Under the pieces are notes generated by a model. It saw only the letters and a program-made list of their open reading frames with translations, did not search any database and was not told the DNA's origin. From NCBI RefSeq assembly GCF_011806525.1, contig NZ_JAAVKI010000006.1:1-64000 (forward strand): DNA of 64,000 bases, read 5' to 3'. Origin of the DNA: Thalassospira sp. HF15 (lineage in GTDB: Bacteria > Pseudomonadota > Alphaproteobacteria > Rhodospirillales > Thalassospiraceae). How positions within the stretch are numbered: position 1 is the first letter of the stretch; every line of letters begins with the position of its first letter. A program made the position numbers and the translations under genes. Below, piece after piece: positions 35,499 through 44,842 of this stretch.

Positions 35499-38105
35499 GT
35501 GCTGTTTCGGGGACTTATCCTTGCTGTAAGTGTCGCATTTGTTGCGTTTGTCTTCGTCCTGATGGACGTGTTGGCAAAGGCGGGTCTTGATGCGCGCCTG
35601 ATGTGGATTATCGGGGCGATGGTCACCGGTGTCGCTGTTGTGGCGGTTGCGTCGCTGTCCCTGTCGGCAAAGCTGCGCAATGGCGGGCATGATGGCCTTG
35701 GGCCGCTGATTTCCGGTTTTGCGAAATCCGACATCGGCGTTGCGTTGATTGATGCCTATGGCAAGACGCTTTATGCCAACCCGGCCTTTTCATCCAAGCT
35801 CGGCATTGATGCGGGGTCGGACATGTTGTCCGCGCTTGAGGCACGTCTGTCCTTCCTCGGGATTGGCAGTGACGAACTTGCAGAGCTCCGTACGCGCGCC
35901 ATGCGCGGCGAAGGCGGACAGATGTTTGTCGATCTTTCGCGCTCCGAAAAACTTCAATCAGACAACGCTGCCTCGGATAAGGATGGCGGCGAAAACGCCG
36001 ATGATGGCGAACAGGATGACAGCAAGCCTGATAAGTCCAAATCGCCTGCCGGTGCGTGTCTGCGCATTTCGGTGACTGCGGCGAATGCGCGTGCCGGCCA
36101 GATGCTGTGGACCGTCGACGGTGTGGATAGTGTCGTTCTCGCCGATAGCGATGCGTCCTTGCTCCTGCCGCCCTCAGACCCCCAGAAGAGCTTTGCCCTC
36201 TCAGCACCTCAGGCCACCGAAATGGCGGCCAACCTGCCGGTTGCAGCGGCGCAAAGCGGCTTTGAGCATGCCGATCAGATGATCGAACGTTTGCCGGTCG
36301 GGGTGTGCGGGCTGGATGAAGAAGGCCGCATTCTGTACCTCAACCGCCGTCTGGCAAGCTGGCTTGGCGGGGAGCCCGAAGACTTTAACAATGGTTCCGT
36401 CGAACTTGCCGATCTGATCGTTGGCGACGGGGTCAATGGCGAGGTCAAGTTCAAGGTGGCCGGTGGCGAGCCCATTCGCTGCTTTGTGACCCATTCGATC
36501 AATGCGCCGGGCACCGGTCCGGTACGCAGTCAGGCCGTGATCTTCCCCGATCCGATGCCTGCCCATGAATGGGAACACGCGCTGGCCGAAACCGAACGCC
36601 GGGTGCGCTGGTTCTTTGATGAAAGCCCGCTTTCGATTGTTCTGGCTGATATGTCGGGCACGGTGACCGATGCCAACCGGTCCTTCATTGTCACGGCCGG
36701 ACAAAATCATGACAAGGTTGTCGGGCGCTCCATCCTTGAGTTGATCCTGCCTGAAGACCGCGACGAAGTGGCGCGCTATTTGTCGAAGGCCGTGATGGGC
36801 ATGGGCAAGGGCGGACAGATCGAAGCCCGCCTTGCCGGTTCACGCGGGGTTGCCGCGCAGATCTATCTGCAACGTGTCGCAGGCCGTTCGGGTGAAGCCG
36901 GTGCGTTGCTTTTGAACTTCCTTGATACGACCGAACAGAAGAACCTTGAGGAACAATTTGCCCAGTCCCAGAAAATGCAGGCTGTTGGACAGCTTGCCGG
37001 TGGGGTGGCGCACGACTTCAATAACCTTCTGACCGCAATGATCGGGTTCTGTGATCTGTTGCTGTCGCGGCATGGGCCGGGCGATCCGAGCTTTGCCGAT
37101 ATCATGCAGATCAAGCAGAATGCCAACCGTGCTGCCAACCTTGTCCGGCAGCTTCTGGCGTTCTCGCGCCGTCAGACCTTGCAGCCGAAAATCATCAATA
37201 TCACTGATGCCCTGGCCGAGATGTCCAATCTTCTGCGCCGCCTGATTGGCGAGAAGATCGATCTGAAGGTCAGCCATGGCCGCGATATTGGCTTGGTCAA
37301 AGTTGATCCGGGCCAGCTTGATCAGGTGATCATCAACCTTGTCGTCAATGCGCGTGATGCCATGGCGGGCGAGGGTGGAACGCTGACCGTTCAGACCAGC
37401 ACCGAAATCATCGACGAGCCGACCGCAACCGGGACCGAGGTCATACCACCGGGCGACTATATCGGCATCAAGGTTACCGATACCGGGATCGGCATTCCAA
37501 AAGAAAACCTCACCCGCATTTTCGAGCCCTTCTTCTCGACCAAGGAGCGCGGCGAGGGCACCGGTCTTGGCCTTTCGACGGTTTATGGCATCGTCAAACA
37601 GACCGGCGGCTTCATTGCGGTCAACAGCGAGGAAGGCAAGGGTACAACCTTTACCATCTATCTGCCGCGTTATGAGGCCTCCGAAGAAGAGCTTGCTGAA
37701 ACGCAGGCGGTGATCGAGGAAACCCCGTCACGCGATCTGACCGGGACGGGTGCGATCCTTCTGGTCGAGGATGAGGATGCAGTCCGAACATTCGGTGCCA
37801 GGGCCCTGCGCAGCAAGGGCTATGACGTGCTTGAAGCCAATAATGGCGACAACGCGCTTGAGGTGCTGAACAACACCGACAAGGTGATTGATCTGGTGAT
37901 TTCGGACGTTGTCATGCCGGGCATTGACGGCCCGACCCTGATCCGCATGCTGCGCGAACAAAAGCCGGAACTGAAAGTCATCTTTATCTCGGGCTACGCC
38001 GAAGATACCTACCGCGATGAGCTTGATGAAGAAAACGGTGTGCACTTCCTGCCCAAGCCGTTCTCTCTCAAAGACCTCGCGACCAAGGTCAAGGAAGTGC
38101 TCTAG
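35499..38105 (+). CDS. cckA: Cell-cycle sensor hybrid histidine kinase CckA
   Basis: 868 residues from GTG at 35499 with AAAGG upstream. Two N-terminal membrane spans (about 3-25 and 32-54), PAS-type domains (about 75-185, 255-345, 360-475), a HisKA domain with QKMQAVGQLAGGVAHDFNN (phospho-accepting H505), an HATPase domain and a C-terminal receiver with D803. The kinase core motifs LLSRHGPGDPSFADIMQIKQ and RAANLVRQLLAFSRRQ are CckA hallmarks. CckA phosphorylates CtrA through ChpT, controlling division and motility genes. Confidence 0.93.
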   Translation: MLFRGLILAVSVAFVAFVFVLMDVLAKAGLDARLMWIIGAMVTGVAVVAVASLSLSAKLRNGGHDGLGPLISGFAKSDIGVALIDAYGKTLYANPAFSSKLGIDAGSDMLSALEARLSFLGIGSDELAELRTRAMRGEGGQMFVDLSRSEKLQSDNAASDKDGGENADDGEQDDSKPDKSKSPAGACLRISVTAANARAGQMLWTVDGVDSVVLADSDASLLLPPSDPQKSFALSAPQATEMAANLPVAAAQSGFEHADQMIERLPVGVCGLDEEGRILYLNRRLASWLGGEPEDFNNGSVELADLIVGDGVNGEVKFKVAGGEPIRCFVTHSINAPGTGPVRSQAVIFPDPMPAHEWEHALAETERRVRWFFDESPLSIVLADMSGTVTDANRSFIVTAGQNHDKVVGRSILELILPEDRDEVARYLSKAVMGMGKGGQIEARLAGSRGVAAQIYLQRVAGRSGEAGALLLNFLDTTEQKNLEEQFAQSQKMQAVGQLAGGVAHDFNNLLTAMIGFCDLLLSRHGPGDPSFADIMQIKQNANRAANLVRQLLAFSRRQTLQPKIINITDALAEMSNLLRRLIGEKIDLKVSHGRDIGLVKVDPGQLDQVIINLVVNARDAMAGEGGTLTVQTSTEIIDEPTATGTEVIPPGDYIGIKVTDTGIGIPKENLTRIFEPFFSTKERGEGTGLGLSTVYGIVKQTGGFIAVNSEEGKGTTFTIYLPRYEASEEELAETQAVIEETPSRDLTGTGAILLVEDEDAVRTFGARALRSKGYDVLEANNGDNALEVLNNTDKVIDLVISDVVMPGIDGPTLIRMLREQKPELKVIFISGYAEDTYRDELDEENGVHFLPKPFSLKDLATKVKEVL

Positions 38106-38132
38106 CCGCGCGGGCGTCGCGGAATACGGAAA

Positions 38133-38170
38133 CAAACAAGGCGTCTGTTGTTCAGACGCCTTGTTTTTTT
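38133..38170. terminator. Bidirectional terminator between cckA and hmp
   Basis: A 14-bp perfect stem (38133-38146 with 38152-38165) around TTGTT, with a T run on the plus strand and A-rich sequence on the other side. It serves two convergent genes. Confidence 0.92.
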
Positions 38171-38173
38171 TGC

Positions 38174-39388
38174 TTACGCTGCAATGTTTTCGTCGGTGGG
38201 GCCGAAGAACTCGTAATGGATGCGGTTGGTTGCAACACCGCGTTGTGCAAGTGCAGTTACCATTGTGCGCAGGAACGGTTTGGGGCCACACAGGAAAAAG
38301 TCGGCAGTGTGAAGCGGGGTGTTGGCCGAGAGCCAGTCTGGTGAAATATATCCATCCTGATCATGCGTTTTCCCGCAGACATCATCGTTCGTCGGTTCGC
38401 TGTAGAACGTCATGACAGACATCTTTCCATGCTGTTGGGCGATCTGACGGACATGTTTGTCCATCGCATGGGTTCGGCTGTTAAGTGCGCCATGGACATA
38501 ATAGGCCTCGATATCCGGGTAATGCGCGCCGATGGTTTCTGCAATACTGACCATCGGCGTCAGGCCGACACCAGCCGACAGCAGCACAACAGGACGTTCA
38601 GGTTCATCAGGCAGGAAGAAATCACCCGCGGGCGGGGTCAATTCGATGACATCGCCAATCTTTGCTGTTTCATGCAAAAAGCGCGATCCGCCTTGGCCGT
38701 TTGGTTCGAGTTTGACCGAAATGCGATAGTGGTCGTTATTCGGCGCGCAGGATATCGAATAGTTGCGCTTTATCGAGCGTTCATCCTTAAGGGTAAGCCG
38801 CAGCGTCAGATACTGTCCCGGACGATGGGCCAGAACGGGCAAGCCATCGACAGGCGACAGCGTAAAGGACGTGATCACGTCACTTTCCTGCTGCTTGCTC
38901 GATATGGTGAATTCGCGCCATCCATTCCAACCACCCTTGCTGCTTTCAAGTGTTTTGCGAATGTCTGCTTCGCGATTGATCAGGATGTCGGCCAGAAACC
39001 AATACGCTTCTCCCCAAGCCGCAAGAACTTCCTGGGAGATATCCGGTGCAAGGACTTCTTCAATGGCAGCAAGAAGCGCGCGGGCAACATATTCGTAATG
39101 TTCGGGCAAAATGTGATAGCCGATATGCTTATGGGAGATGCGCTCAACAACCGGGACCACTGCATCCAGATTGTCGATATTCTGTGCATAGGCGATCAGC
39201 GCAGCAGACAGGGCATGGACCTGTGATCCGTTTTTACCTCGGTTCGAGTGATTGAAAAGCGCACGGATATGATCATCCTGGAACAGTTTTCCATACATCA
39301 CTGTCGTAATGTCGCTGCCCCGTGCGGAAAGCACAGGGACGGTTGATTTTACCAATTCAATGGTGCGTGCAGAGAGGGCGTTTGACAT
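38174..39388 (-). CDS. hmp: Flavohaemoglobin, nitric oxide dioxygenase
   Basis: 404 residues. Globin domain (about 1-140; ISHKHIGYHILPEHY carries the haem-ligand histidine) followed by FAD-binding (RNYSIS about 211-216) and NAD-binding (SAGVGLTPM about 272-280; FFLCGPKPFL about 364) reductase domains. Hmp converts NO to nitrate using O2 and NAD(P)H. It lies downstream of a truncated haemoglobin gene and nsrR, all leftward, and lacks its own visible NsrR site, so it is probably co-transcribed with the truncated globin. Confidence 0.96.
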   Translation of the reverse strand: MSNALSARTIELVKSTVPVLSARGSDITTVMYGKLFQDDHIRALFNHSNRGKNGSQVHALSAALIAYAQNIDNLDAVVPVVERISHKHIGYHILPEHYEYVARALLAAIEEVLAPDISQEVLAAWGEAYWFLADILINREADIRKTLESSKGGWNGWREFTISSKQQESDVITSFTLSPVDGLPVLAHRPGQYLTLRLTLKDERSIKRNYSISCAPNNDHYRISVKLEPNGQGGSRFLHETAKIGDVIELTPPAGDFFLPDEPERPVVLLSAGVGLTPMVSIAETIGAHYPDIEAYYVHGALNSRTHAMDKHVRQIAQQHGKMSVMTFYSEPTNDDVCGKTHDQDGYISPDWLSANTPLHTADFFLCGPKPFLRTMVTALAQRGVATNRIHYEFFGPTDENIAA

Positions 39389-39522
39389 TGCAAAAACTCT
39401 TTCAGGCTATGGTTGAAGACAGGGGTGACGGTTCGGCGCTTTGCGAAAAGAGCCGGGACATCTGAAAACTTGATGGAAGCAAGCGAAGTTAGGCACCTTG
39501 CCGGAGCGCTTGCGGTGATGTG

Positions 39523-39924
39523 TTAGGGATGAATGTCGACATGCTGGTGTCCGTGACACGGTTCATACATGACGGCCTTTAGCCGGGACGAAATGCGCTG
39601 GGCCTTTGTCTGCATGATCATGGCAATGTCTGGTGACAGCATTTCGTTCGTGGTGGCTGTCCATATTTCAAGCCAGCGATCAAACATTTTTGCGGTAATT
39701 CGATCAGAATGCAGCGTATGCATGACAAGCGGATTTCCCTTGTAGCGACCCGATGCCAGCATCAGTGACGACCAGAAATCTTCCAGACGGGCGAGGTGTT
39801 CGGTCCAATCTTCGACAATGTCGTTAAAGACCGGTCCAAGTTCGGGGTCCTTGCGCACGCGCCCATAGAATACCGACAGCAGCTCTGTGATTCTTTGCGG
39901 GGGTATTTCATCAACAGTTTTCAT
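39523..39924 (-). CDS. Group III truncated haemoglobin
   Basis: 133 residues. ITELLSVFYGRVRKDPELGPVFN (about 12-34), LEDFWSSLML, VMHTLHSDRITAKMFDRWLEIW (about 67-88) fit the group III (TrHbP/Ctb) truncated globin fold, which is tied to NO resistance and O2 handling in microaerobic bacteria. GAGG precedes the ATG. Two putative NsrR operators lie directly upstream. Confidence 0.92.
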   Translation of the reverse strand: MKTVDEIPPQRITELLSVFYGRVRKDPELGPVFNDIVEDWTEHLARLEDFWSSLMLASGRYKGNPLVMHTLHSDRITAKMFDRWLEIWTATTNEMLSPDIAMIMQTKAQRISSRLKAVMYEPCHGHQHVDIHP

Positions 39925-39936
39925 GGCGACCTCTTA

Positions 39937-39957
39937 ATAAGTATTCTAAATGCATAT
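39937..39957 (-). promoter_or_regulatory. Putative NsrR operator 1 upstream of the truncated globin
   Basis: ATAAGTATTC-T-AAATGCATAT: a 10-1-10 inverted repeat with the AAATGCAT half typical of NsrR sites; seven of ten positions are symmetric. It is 13 bp from the start codon. Confidence 0.5.
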
Positions 39958-39967
39958 ATTACTGTAA

Positions 39968-39988
39968 ATGCGCATTGTAAATACCAAT
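39968..39988 (-). promoter_or_regulatory. Putative NsrR operator 2 upstream of the truncated globin
   Basis: ATGCGCATTG-T-AAATACCAAT has the same 10-1-10 layout, and its left half matches the nsrR box at 40513 in nine of ten bases. Weaker right half. Confidence 0.42.
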
Positions 39989-40047
39989 TTTACGGTGTCG
40001 CACTTTTAACTGAGTGGATTCAGTCTAATGGTCTGAGATAAAATGAT

Positions 40048-40491
40048 TTATTCGGCGTTCATGCTAAGCAAAAGATCGAACATGCCGCTCTGACGTTTTA
40101 AAACATCTGCAAGTGTGACCTGATCGAGCGTCTTGAAAAACGACTCTTCTGCGTCTTTAAGAACGACCGCAAGGCCACAGGCAGCAGCCAGCCGACAGTT
40201 GCCACGATCTTCGCGCATACATTCAACAAGGGCAGTCTGGCTTTCAAGTTTGCGCACGAGCGTTCCGATGCAAATCTGATCAGGTTGCCGTGCCAGTGCG
40301 ATCCCGCCACTGCGCCCGCGGATTGTCTCAATATAACCTTCATTCGCCAGCCACTGGGTGACCTTTGCAAGATGGTTGTATTTGGCGTCATGGATGGCGG
40401 CAATTTCGCGTGTCGACATCAGGCGACCATTAGCGGTTGCCAGATGCATCATGACTCTCAGCGCATAATCAGTGAAACGGTTTAACTGCAT
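40048..40491 (-). CDS. nsrR: Nitric oxide-sensing Rrf2-family repressor NsrR
   Basis: 147 residues. Winged helix with MSTREIAAIHDAKYNHLAKVTQWLANEGYIETIRGRSGGIALA (about 25-67) and the three iron-sulphur ligand cysteines C91, C99 and C105 in the spacing of NsrR. NO nitrosylates the cluster and releases DNA. Adjacent targets are the truncated globin and flavohaemoglobin genes; a candidate operator precedes nsrR itself. Confidence 0.93.
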   Translation of the reverse strand: MQLNRFTDYALRVMMHLATANGRLMSTREIAAIHDAKYNHLAKVTQWLANEGYIETIRGRSGGIALARQPDQICIGTLVRKLESQTALVECMREDRGNCRLAAACGLAVVLKDAEESFFKTLDQVTLADVLKRQSGMFDLLLSMNAE

Positions 40492-40512
40492 GAATTCATT
40501 CTACAGATAAAA

Positions 40513-40533
40513 ATGCGCATTTGAAATGCAAAT
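40513..40533 (-). promoter_or_regulatory. Putative NsrR operator upstream of nsrR
   Basis: ATGCGCATTT-G-AAATGCAAAT is a 10-1-10 inverted repeat close to published NsrR boxes, placed 22 bp before nsrR, suggesting autorepression. Confidence 0.6.
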
Positions 40534-40587
40534 AATGGTACGCTGATCAGCGGGTGACGTAGGTCGAGACGGTTAACGCTTTATCGC

Positions 40588-41625
40588 TTACCCCGCCAAA
40601 TAGAATGCGGATCCCCCATAAAGTGCCAGCATCGCGACACTTTCCCAGCCGATATTGCCAATGCCTTGCCGTTCGCGGTTCAGCATGCCGAGCAACAATA
40701 CCCCGCTCATCAGAATGACCAGTGCGATGGTAAACAGGTGCTGGTCGGTAAAGGCGGCGTAGATCGATCCATCGCGATAGGCGAAGTCGGATGCCGCCAG
40801 GAACAGCACGTCAAAGGCATTGCCACCAATGATGTCACCAACCGCCAGATTGACCGCCCCCATGCGCACTGCTGCAATGGCCGATACGAATTCCGGGAAG
40901 GATGTTGAAATCGCGGTCAGGAATGTGCCGACGGCAGTTTCACTGATGCCGGTTTTATCGACAATCGCAAGTCCGGCCTGACCGATGACGTGACCGGCAA
41001 TGGCAGTCAGAAGGGCGAAGGCAAGAAACTCCCCCCACAGCCGTGCGGAGCTTTCCGGATGGCTGTCGGCCCCGTCATGTTTGGCGTCTTCTTCGGTCAG
41101 GTCGGTTTTCTTGGGGTGCCACATCGGTTCATCGCGGATTTCCGACAAAAGGCTTAGACCAAACCCGTAAATGACAAACAGTAGGATGGAGGCCGGGTGG
41201 ATATGAAAGATCATCCATTCCGGCCCGGCATAGGCCAGGATCGGTATCGAAAGCATGCTGACAAGCAAGGTTGTCTGGGCAAGTCCGGTCGCGCTGGCTG
41301 CGGCATGTTCCAGATTGCCCTTGCGATACACCAGATCGGCAATCGCCAGAAAGGTTGTCTGCGCGGCAATCCCGCCAAGTGCATTGCCGATCGCAAGATC
41401 GGTATGCCCCTGCCACGCGGTGGTGACAGACAGAACACTTCCCGGCAGGCTGGTGGACATGCCAACAAACAGCGCACCGGCGATGATTTGCCCCATACCT
41501 GTGCGCTCGGCCAATTTAACGGCAATGCCGGCAAGGCGCGTTCCGGCAAACCCGATAATCAGTGTGCAGATTGCAAAGGTCACTATGATGATGCCAAGCG
41601 ACTGCTGGCCGAGGTCAAAGGGCAT
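40588..41625 (-). CDS. Sodium/calcium exchanger family membrane protein
   Basis: 345 residues, about ten membrane helices in two halves. The two alpha-repeats GALFVGMSTSLPGSVLSVTTAW (about 50-71) and GTFLTAISTSFPEFVSAIAAV (about 232-252), each followed by GNALGG or GDIIGGNAFD, define the CaCA superfamily. A cytoplasmic acidic loop (about 170-195) divides the halves. The second repeat keeps the Pro-Glu pair; the first has Pro-Gly in place of Pro-Glu, so ion choice is uncertain. Confidence 0.88.
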   Translation of the reverse strand: MPFDLGQQSLGIIIVTFAICTLIIGFAGTRLAGIAVKLAERTGMGQIIAGALFVGMSTSLPGSVLSVTTAWQGHTDLAIGNALGGIAAQTTFLAIADLVYRKGNLEHAAASATGLAQTTLLVSMLSIPILAYAGPEWMIFHIHPASILLFVIYGFGLSLLSEIRDEPMWHPKKTDLTEEDAKHDGADSHPESSARLWGEFLAFALLTAIAGHVIGQAGLAIVDKTGISETAVGTFLTAISTSFPEFVSAIAAVRMGAVNLAVGDIIGGNAFDVLFLAASDFAYRDGSIYAAFTDQHLFTIALVILMSGVLLLGMLNRERQGIGNIGWESVAMLALYGGSAFYLAG

Positions 41626-41950
41626 GCACTGCTTTCCATGATCAGAGAAGACTACTTTGTGTAACTTCTGGCAGCCGTGCTTGTTCCCTTCGTTTGCTAC
41701 GGGGGGACGAAAGCCTGTTTACAACATGTCGGTTATCAGAGTCCCCGGTTTGCAAGTTGCGGTAGTTTCAGTTGCAAAAATATCTCACTGAACTGGGTAA
41801 AACGGGCTGTTCGCACTGGTCAACGTGCGTGATCCAACCTATCTTTTAGCATAAGAGGTCAACAAGGCCTGAACCAAGTTCCCGACCGAATGCCGTTAAA
41901 GCCGTCGGATGCGGCAACAAAGCAAAAATTCAAACGCCGTGGGGGTATGT
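41626..41950. other. Divergent intergenic region
   Basis: 325 bp between the exchanger and the first binding-protein gene. TTGCAA occurs twice about 20 bp apart near 41750-41780. I see no convincing promoter, terminator, RNA or gene. Confidence 0.4.
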
Positions 41951-42652
41951 ATGGCGTGCTATTCAAAGCACAGATTTGCCAAAACCTGTGCTTTTGCAAC
42001 GATTTGTTTTGTTGCCCTTTTGCTGTCTTTCCGCCTGTTGCCATCTGCCAGTGCGGATCCGAATTGCCTTCGGATCGCTTTGCCGGAAATCGACATTAGC
42101 CAGCAAAAACTCGACCTGTATCAGCAAGTGATGAGGAATGCAGGGCTGTGTGTTTACCCACAGGCCATGCCGCAAATTCGCGCACTTTCCGCACTGAGAT
42201 CGGGCCGGATTGATGGCGTTTTTGCCGCGCGTGAAGATTTGCCCCGATTGGTCAACATGCCAATGGTTCCCGGTGATGTTCTTCTTGGTACTCTGGCCGG
42301 ATATCTGATTGTGCGTGAAGGCCCGGTTGAGAGTGTGGCTGATCTAAGCGACCAGATCCTTGGCGTTCCATTGGGGGCGACATGGTGCACCAAACTTGTT
42401 GATGACTATGACAATGTTGTCAAAGTGCCACGCGGAACAAAAATGTTACAGCAGATGCTGGCCGAAGGCCGCATTGATGCAATGCTGGCGGATGCCTATT
42501 CCCTTGGACTTTCCGGTGGTGTGCCCGCGGGCTACAAAGCCGTCACGGTTGCTGAGTTTGAAGTGCATAGCTGGCTGAAGGCAGAGTTTGCTGACTTGAA
42601 GCCGCAGTTTGATCAAGGGACCAGCGATTATCTCAGCGCACTGCAGAATTAA
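41951..42652 (+). CDS. Periplasmic binding-protein-like paralogue 1
   Basis: 233 residues from ATG at 41951 (GGGGGT upstream; a longer in-frame reading to 41909 is less likely). Signal peptide ending SASA (about 36), mature start CLRIALPE, then RNAGLCVYPQAMP, LRSGRIDGVFA, GVPLGATW, DYDNVVKVPRGTKML and GRIDAMLADAY: the order of motifs in SBP_bac_3-type solute-binding proteins. Two cysteines (in NCLRIA and GLCV) recur in all three paralogues and could form a disulphide. No permease or ATPase gene is adjacent. Ligand unknown. Confidence 0.8.
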   Translation: MACYSKHRFAKTCAFATICFVALLLSFRLLPSASADPNCLRIALPEIDISQQKLDLYQQVMRNAGLCVYPQAMPQIRALSALRSGRIDGVFAAREDLPRLVNMPMVPGDVLLGTLAGYLIVREGPVESVADLSDQILGVPLGATWCTKLVDDYDNVVKVPRGTKMLQQMLAEGRIDAMLADAYSLGLSGGVPAGYKAVTVAEFEVHSWLKAEFADLKPQFDQGTSDYLSALQN

Positions 42653-42856
42653 CATTGCGCGCAGCGGTTCTATTGGATGGATATCGTGGGATCCATGCAA
42701 AGCTGGCACTTGGTGCTAGGTGATTGACGGACTTCAATATATTCTTCTTTTCAAAGGATCACGAAGATCCGCATGACACGACTTGTGATCCAAGCACAAG
42801 CCGAACTTCCCGGGATACGGTCGTTCAACAGTTAGTTGGTGCCGTGGGAGCCTACA

Positions 42857-43576
42857 ATGATGTGTCTTCAATTACGCCGGTTTGTAAGAACCTCTGTTTT
42901 TTCGACGATAAGCTTCGTTGCGCTTTTTCTTTATTTTGCATTTTTGCCAAATGCAAAGGCGGAGCAGACCTGTCTTCGAATTGCTTTTCCTGAAGCTGCC
43001 ATCGACCCGGCCGGAGCGGAACTTTATCGGACAATAATGCGCGAGGCGGGACTGTGTGTGGACCCCGTCCCAATGCCCAATGCACGGGCTTTCATGGCCA
43101 TGCGCCATCATCAGGTTGATGGCGTGTTTGCCATGCTTAAACAGTTCGAGCGGAAGCTGGGGGTACCTGTTATCCATGGGACAGTTCTTGTGGCTGAGCA
43201 GGAGGGTTTTTTGGTGGTTAAAGAGGATGGGCCGCACACTATTTCGGAATTGACCACCGAAGACATTGGTGTCTGGCTTGGTGCCTCTTGGTCAGAAGAC
43301 TTGCTCGCAGATTACGATCATATCGTGCGTGTGCCGAGGGGACCGACAATGATGAACAAGATGCTCGAGAAAGGGCGTATTGATGGCATGCTGTTGAATG
43401 GTTTCTCAATCGACGTTCTCGGTGGCGTGCCTGACGGTTTTGTTCAGGTGCCCGTAACCAAGCTTTCGGTTTATAGCTGGCTTCATGCAGAACATGCCGA
43501 TCTTCTGGCAAAATTTGACGCTGGTACGGCTAAGTATCGTGACCGAATGATAGCTTGGTACAGTCAGAAAACGTAA
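42857..43576 (+). CDS. Periplasmic binding-protein-like paralogue 2
   Basis: 239 residues from ATG at 42857 with GGAG 6 nt upstream. Signal peptide ending NAKA; mature TCLRIAFPE, REAGLCVDPVPMP, HHQVDGVFAM, GVWLGASW, DYDHIVRVPRG and KGRIDGMLLNGF align along the whole length with paralogues 1 and 3. Separated from paralogue 1 by 204 bp. Tandem duplication with clear divergence; function unknown. Confidence 0.8.
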   Translation: MMCLQLRRFVRTSVFSTISFVALFLYFAFLPNAKAEQTCLRIAFPEAAIDPAGAELYRTIMREAGLCVDPVPMPNARAFMAMRHHQVDGVFAMLKQFERKLGVPVIHGTVLVAEQEGFLVVKEDGPHTISELTTEDIGVWLGASWSEDLLADYDHIVRVPRGPTMMNKMLEKGRIDGMLLNGFSIDVLGGVPDGFVQVPVTKLSVYSWLHAEHADLLAKFDAGTAKYRDRMIAWYSQKT

Positions 43577-43905
43577 ATACTTAAATTTTTCGGTCGGCTT
43601 TGTCTGCGTTGCCTTGTTTTTCCGCATCGCGATGCATGGCCCCTAGCAACACCAATGCATGAAATGACGTTCGCGTTCGGCACACCAGAATCTTGTGCCG
43701 ATACCTATACGTTTGAATTGTATTTGGCAGGAAGGCGCGCTTGCAGGGGCTTTGCAATTGCGCTTATAGTTTTCCCATAACGGCAAAAGCCGAAATCAAG
43801 AACCAATGAAAATGATCCGACCGCACTCAGTGACGGCGGGCACACAGGAAGGTTAAGCAACATGTCTCGCAACGACGGGACAAATGTTGCCTTGGGGGTG
43901 ATACC
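43577..43905. other. Intergenic region before paralogue 3
   Basis: 329 bp. Near its right end TGTCTCG-N6-CGGGACA (43863-43882) is an inverted repeat with one mismatch, about 25 bp before the ribosome-binding site of paralogue 3, and could be an operator. An open frame on the minus strand reaching into this gap is the antisense of paralogue 3 and is not called. Confidence 0.45.
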
Positions 43906-44631
43906 ATGGCGCTTCGTAAGCCCACTGCGATCATTCGGTCGTGCATGTATGCTGTCATCTTGCTGGCAGCCGTAATCCTTTCCTTTGAATTGCTGCCATC
44001 GGCAAAGGCAGAGGACGACGTCTGTCTCAAAATCGCCTTGCCGGAAATGGCTGATCATGTTCGCTCTGCCGAACGTTATCGCGCGGCGATGGCCGAGGCC
44101 GGATTGTGCGTGCAACCGGTCTGGTTGCCCAATAAGCGCACGGCTATCTCGCTTAAACGCGGCGAAATTGACGGTGTTTTTGCCAGTGGCGACACCATTC
44201 AAAAGTCGGCCGGCGTGCCGCTTGTTGCCGGTGGTGTCGTTGTTGGTCGTCCGAAAAGTCTTCTGGTTACTGCGGATGAAACCGTGCAGGCGCTGAGTGA
44301 TCTCAAGGACAAGGAGATCGGCGTCTGGCTCGGTGATGAGCGTGGAGAACAGGAACTGGTCGGACTTGCCCACATTATGACGGTGCCGGGGGGCGCGGGC
44401 ATGATGTTGCGTATGCTGCGTCATGGTCGGTTGGATGGTTTGTTGATTGACGATTTCTCGCTCAGTCAGACCGGAGGCGTCCCGGAAGGCTATCGCACCA
44501 TCGAGCTTGAGACGCTCACGACCTATAGCTGGCTGCGCAAGGAATATGAGGCCCTGTTGCCGAAGTTCAATCGCGGTACGGATATCTTTCGTGCGTCCCT
44601 TGATCTCAACAGACCGGAAAACAAATCCTGA
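43906..44631 (+). CDS. Periplasmic binding-protein-like paralogue 3
   Basis: 241 residues, start supported by a GGGGGTG ribosome-binding site. Signal peptide ending SAKA, mature DVCLKIALPE, AEAGLCVQPVWLP, LKRGEIDGVFASG, GVWLGDER, IMTVPGGAGMMLRML and HGRLDGLLIDDF. It keeps both shared cysteines but lacks the DYD segment of paralogues 1 and 2, so it is the most divergent. Possibly a sensor or scavenging protein, inference only. Confidence 0.8.
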   Translation: MALRKPTAIIRSCMYAVILLAAVILSFELLPSAKAEDDVCLKIALPEMADHVRSAERYRAAMAEAGLCVQPVWLPNKRTAISLKRGEIDGVFASGDTIQKSAGVPLVAGGVVVGRPKSLLVTADETVQALSDLKDKEIGVWLGDERGEQELVGLAHIMTVPGGAGMMLRMLRHGRLDGLLIDDFSLSQTGGVPEGYRTIELETLTTYSWLRKEYEALLPKFNRGTDIFRASLDLNRPENKS

Positions 44632-44842
44632 CGACCATGCGTAGCGGGCGACGTCAAACAGCGTGCCTCTGCAAAGCAGGTTTGCCATCATCCGCAGTTC
44701 GACCAAGGGCACGCCATGCAATAATAGCCATTGCAAATCATCCCGAATTTGCGCTGTATGAGTGAAAGGGTCGATCCACCACGACCCTGAAACCCAACCG
44801 GCCCTGAGGCCGGACAGATAAACTGTTTTGGAAACGCGCCCC

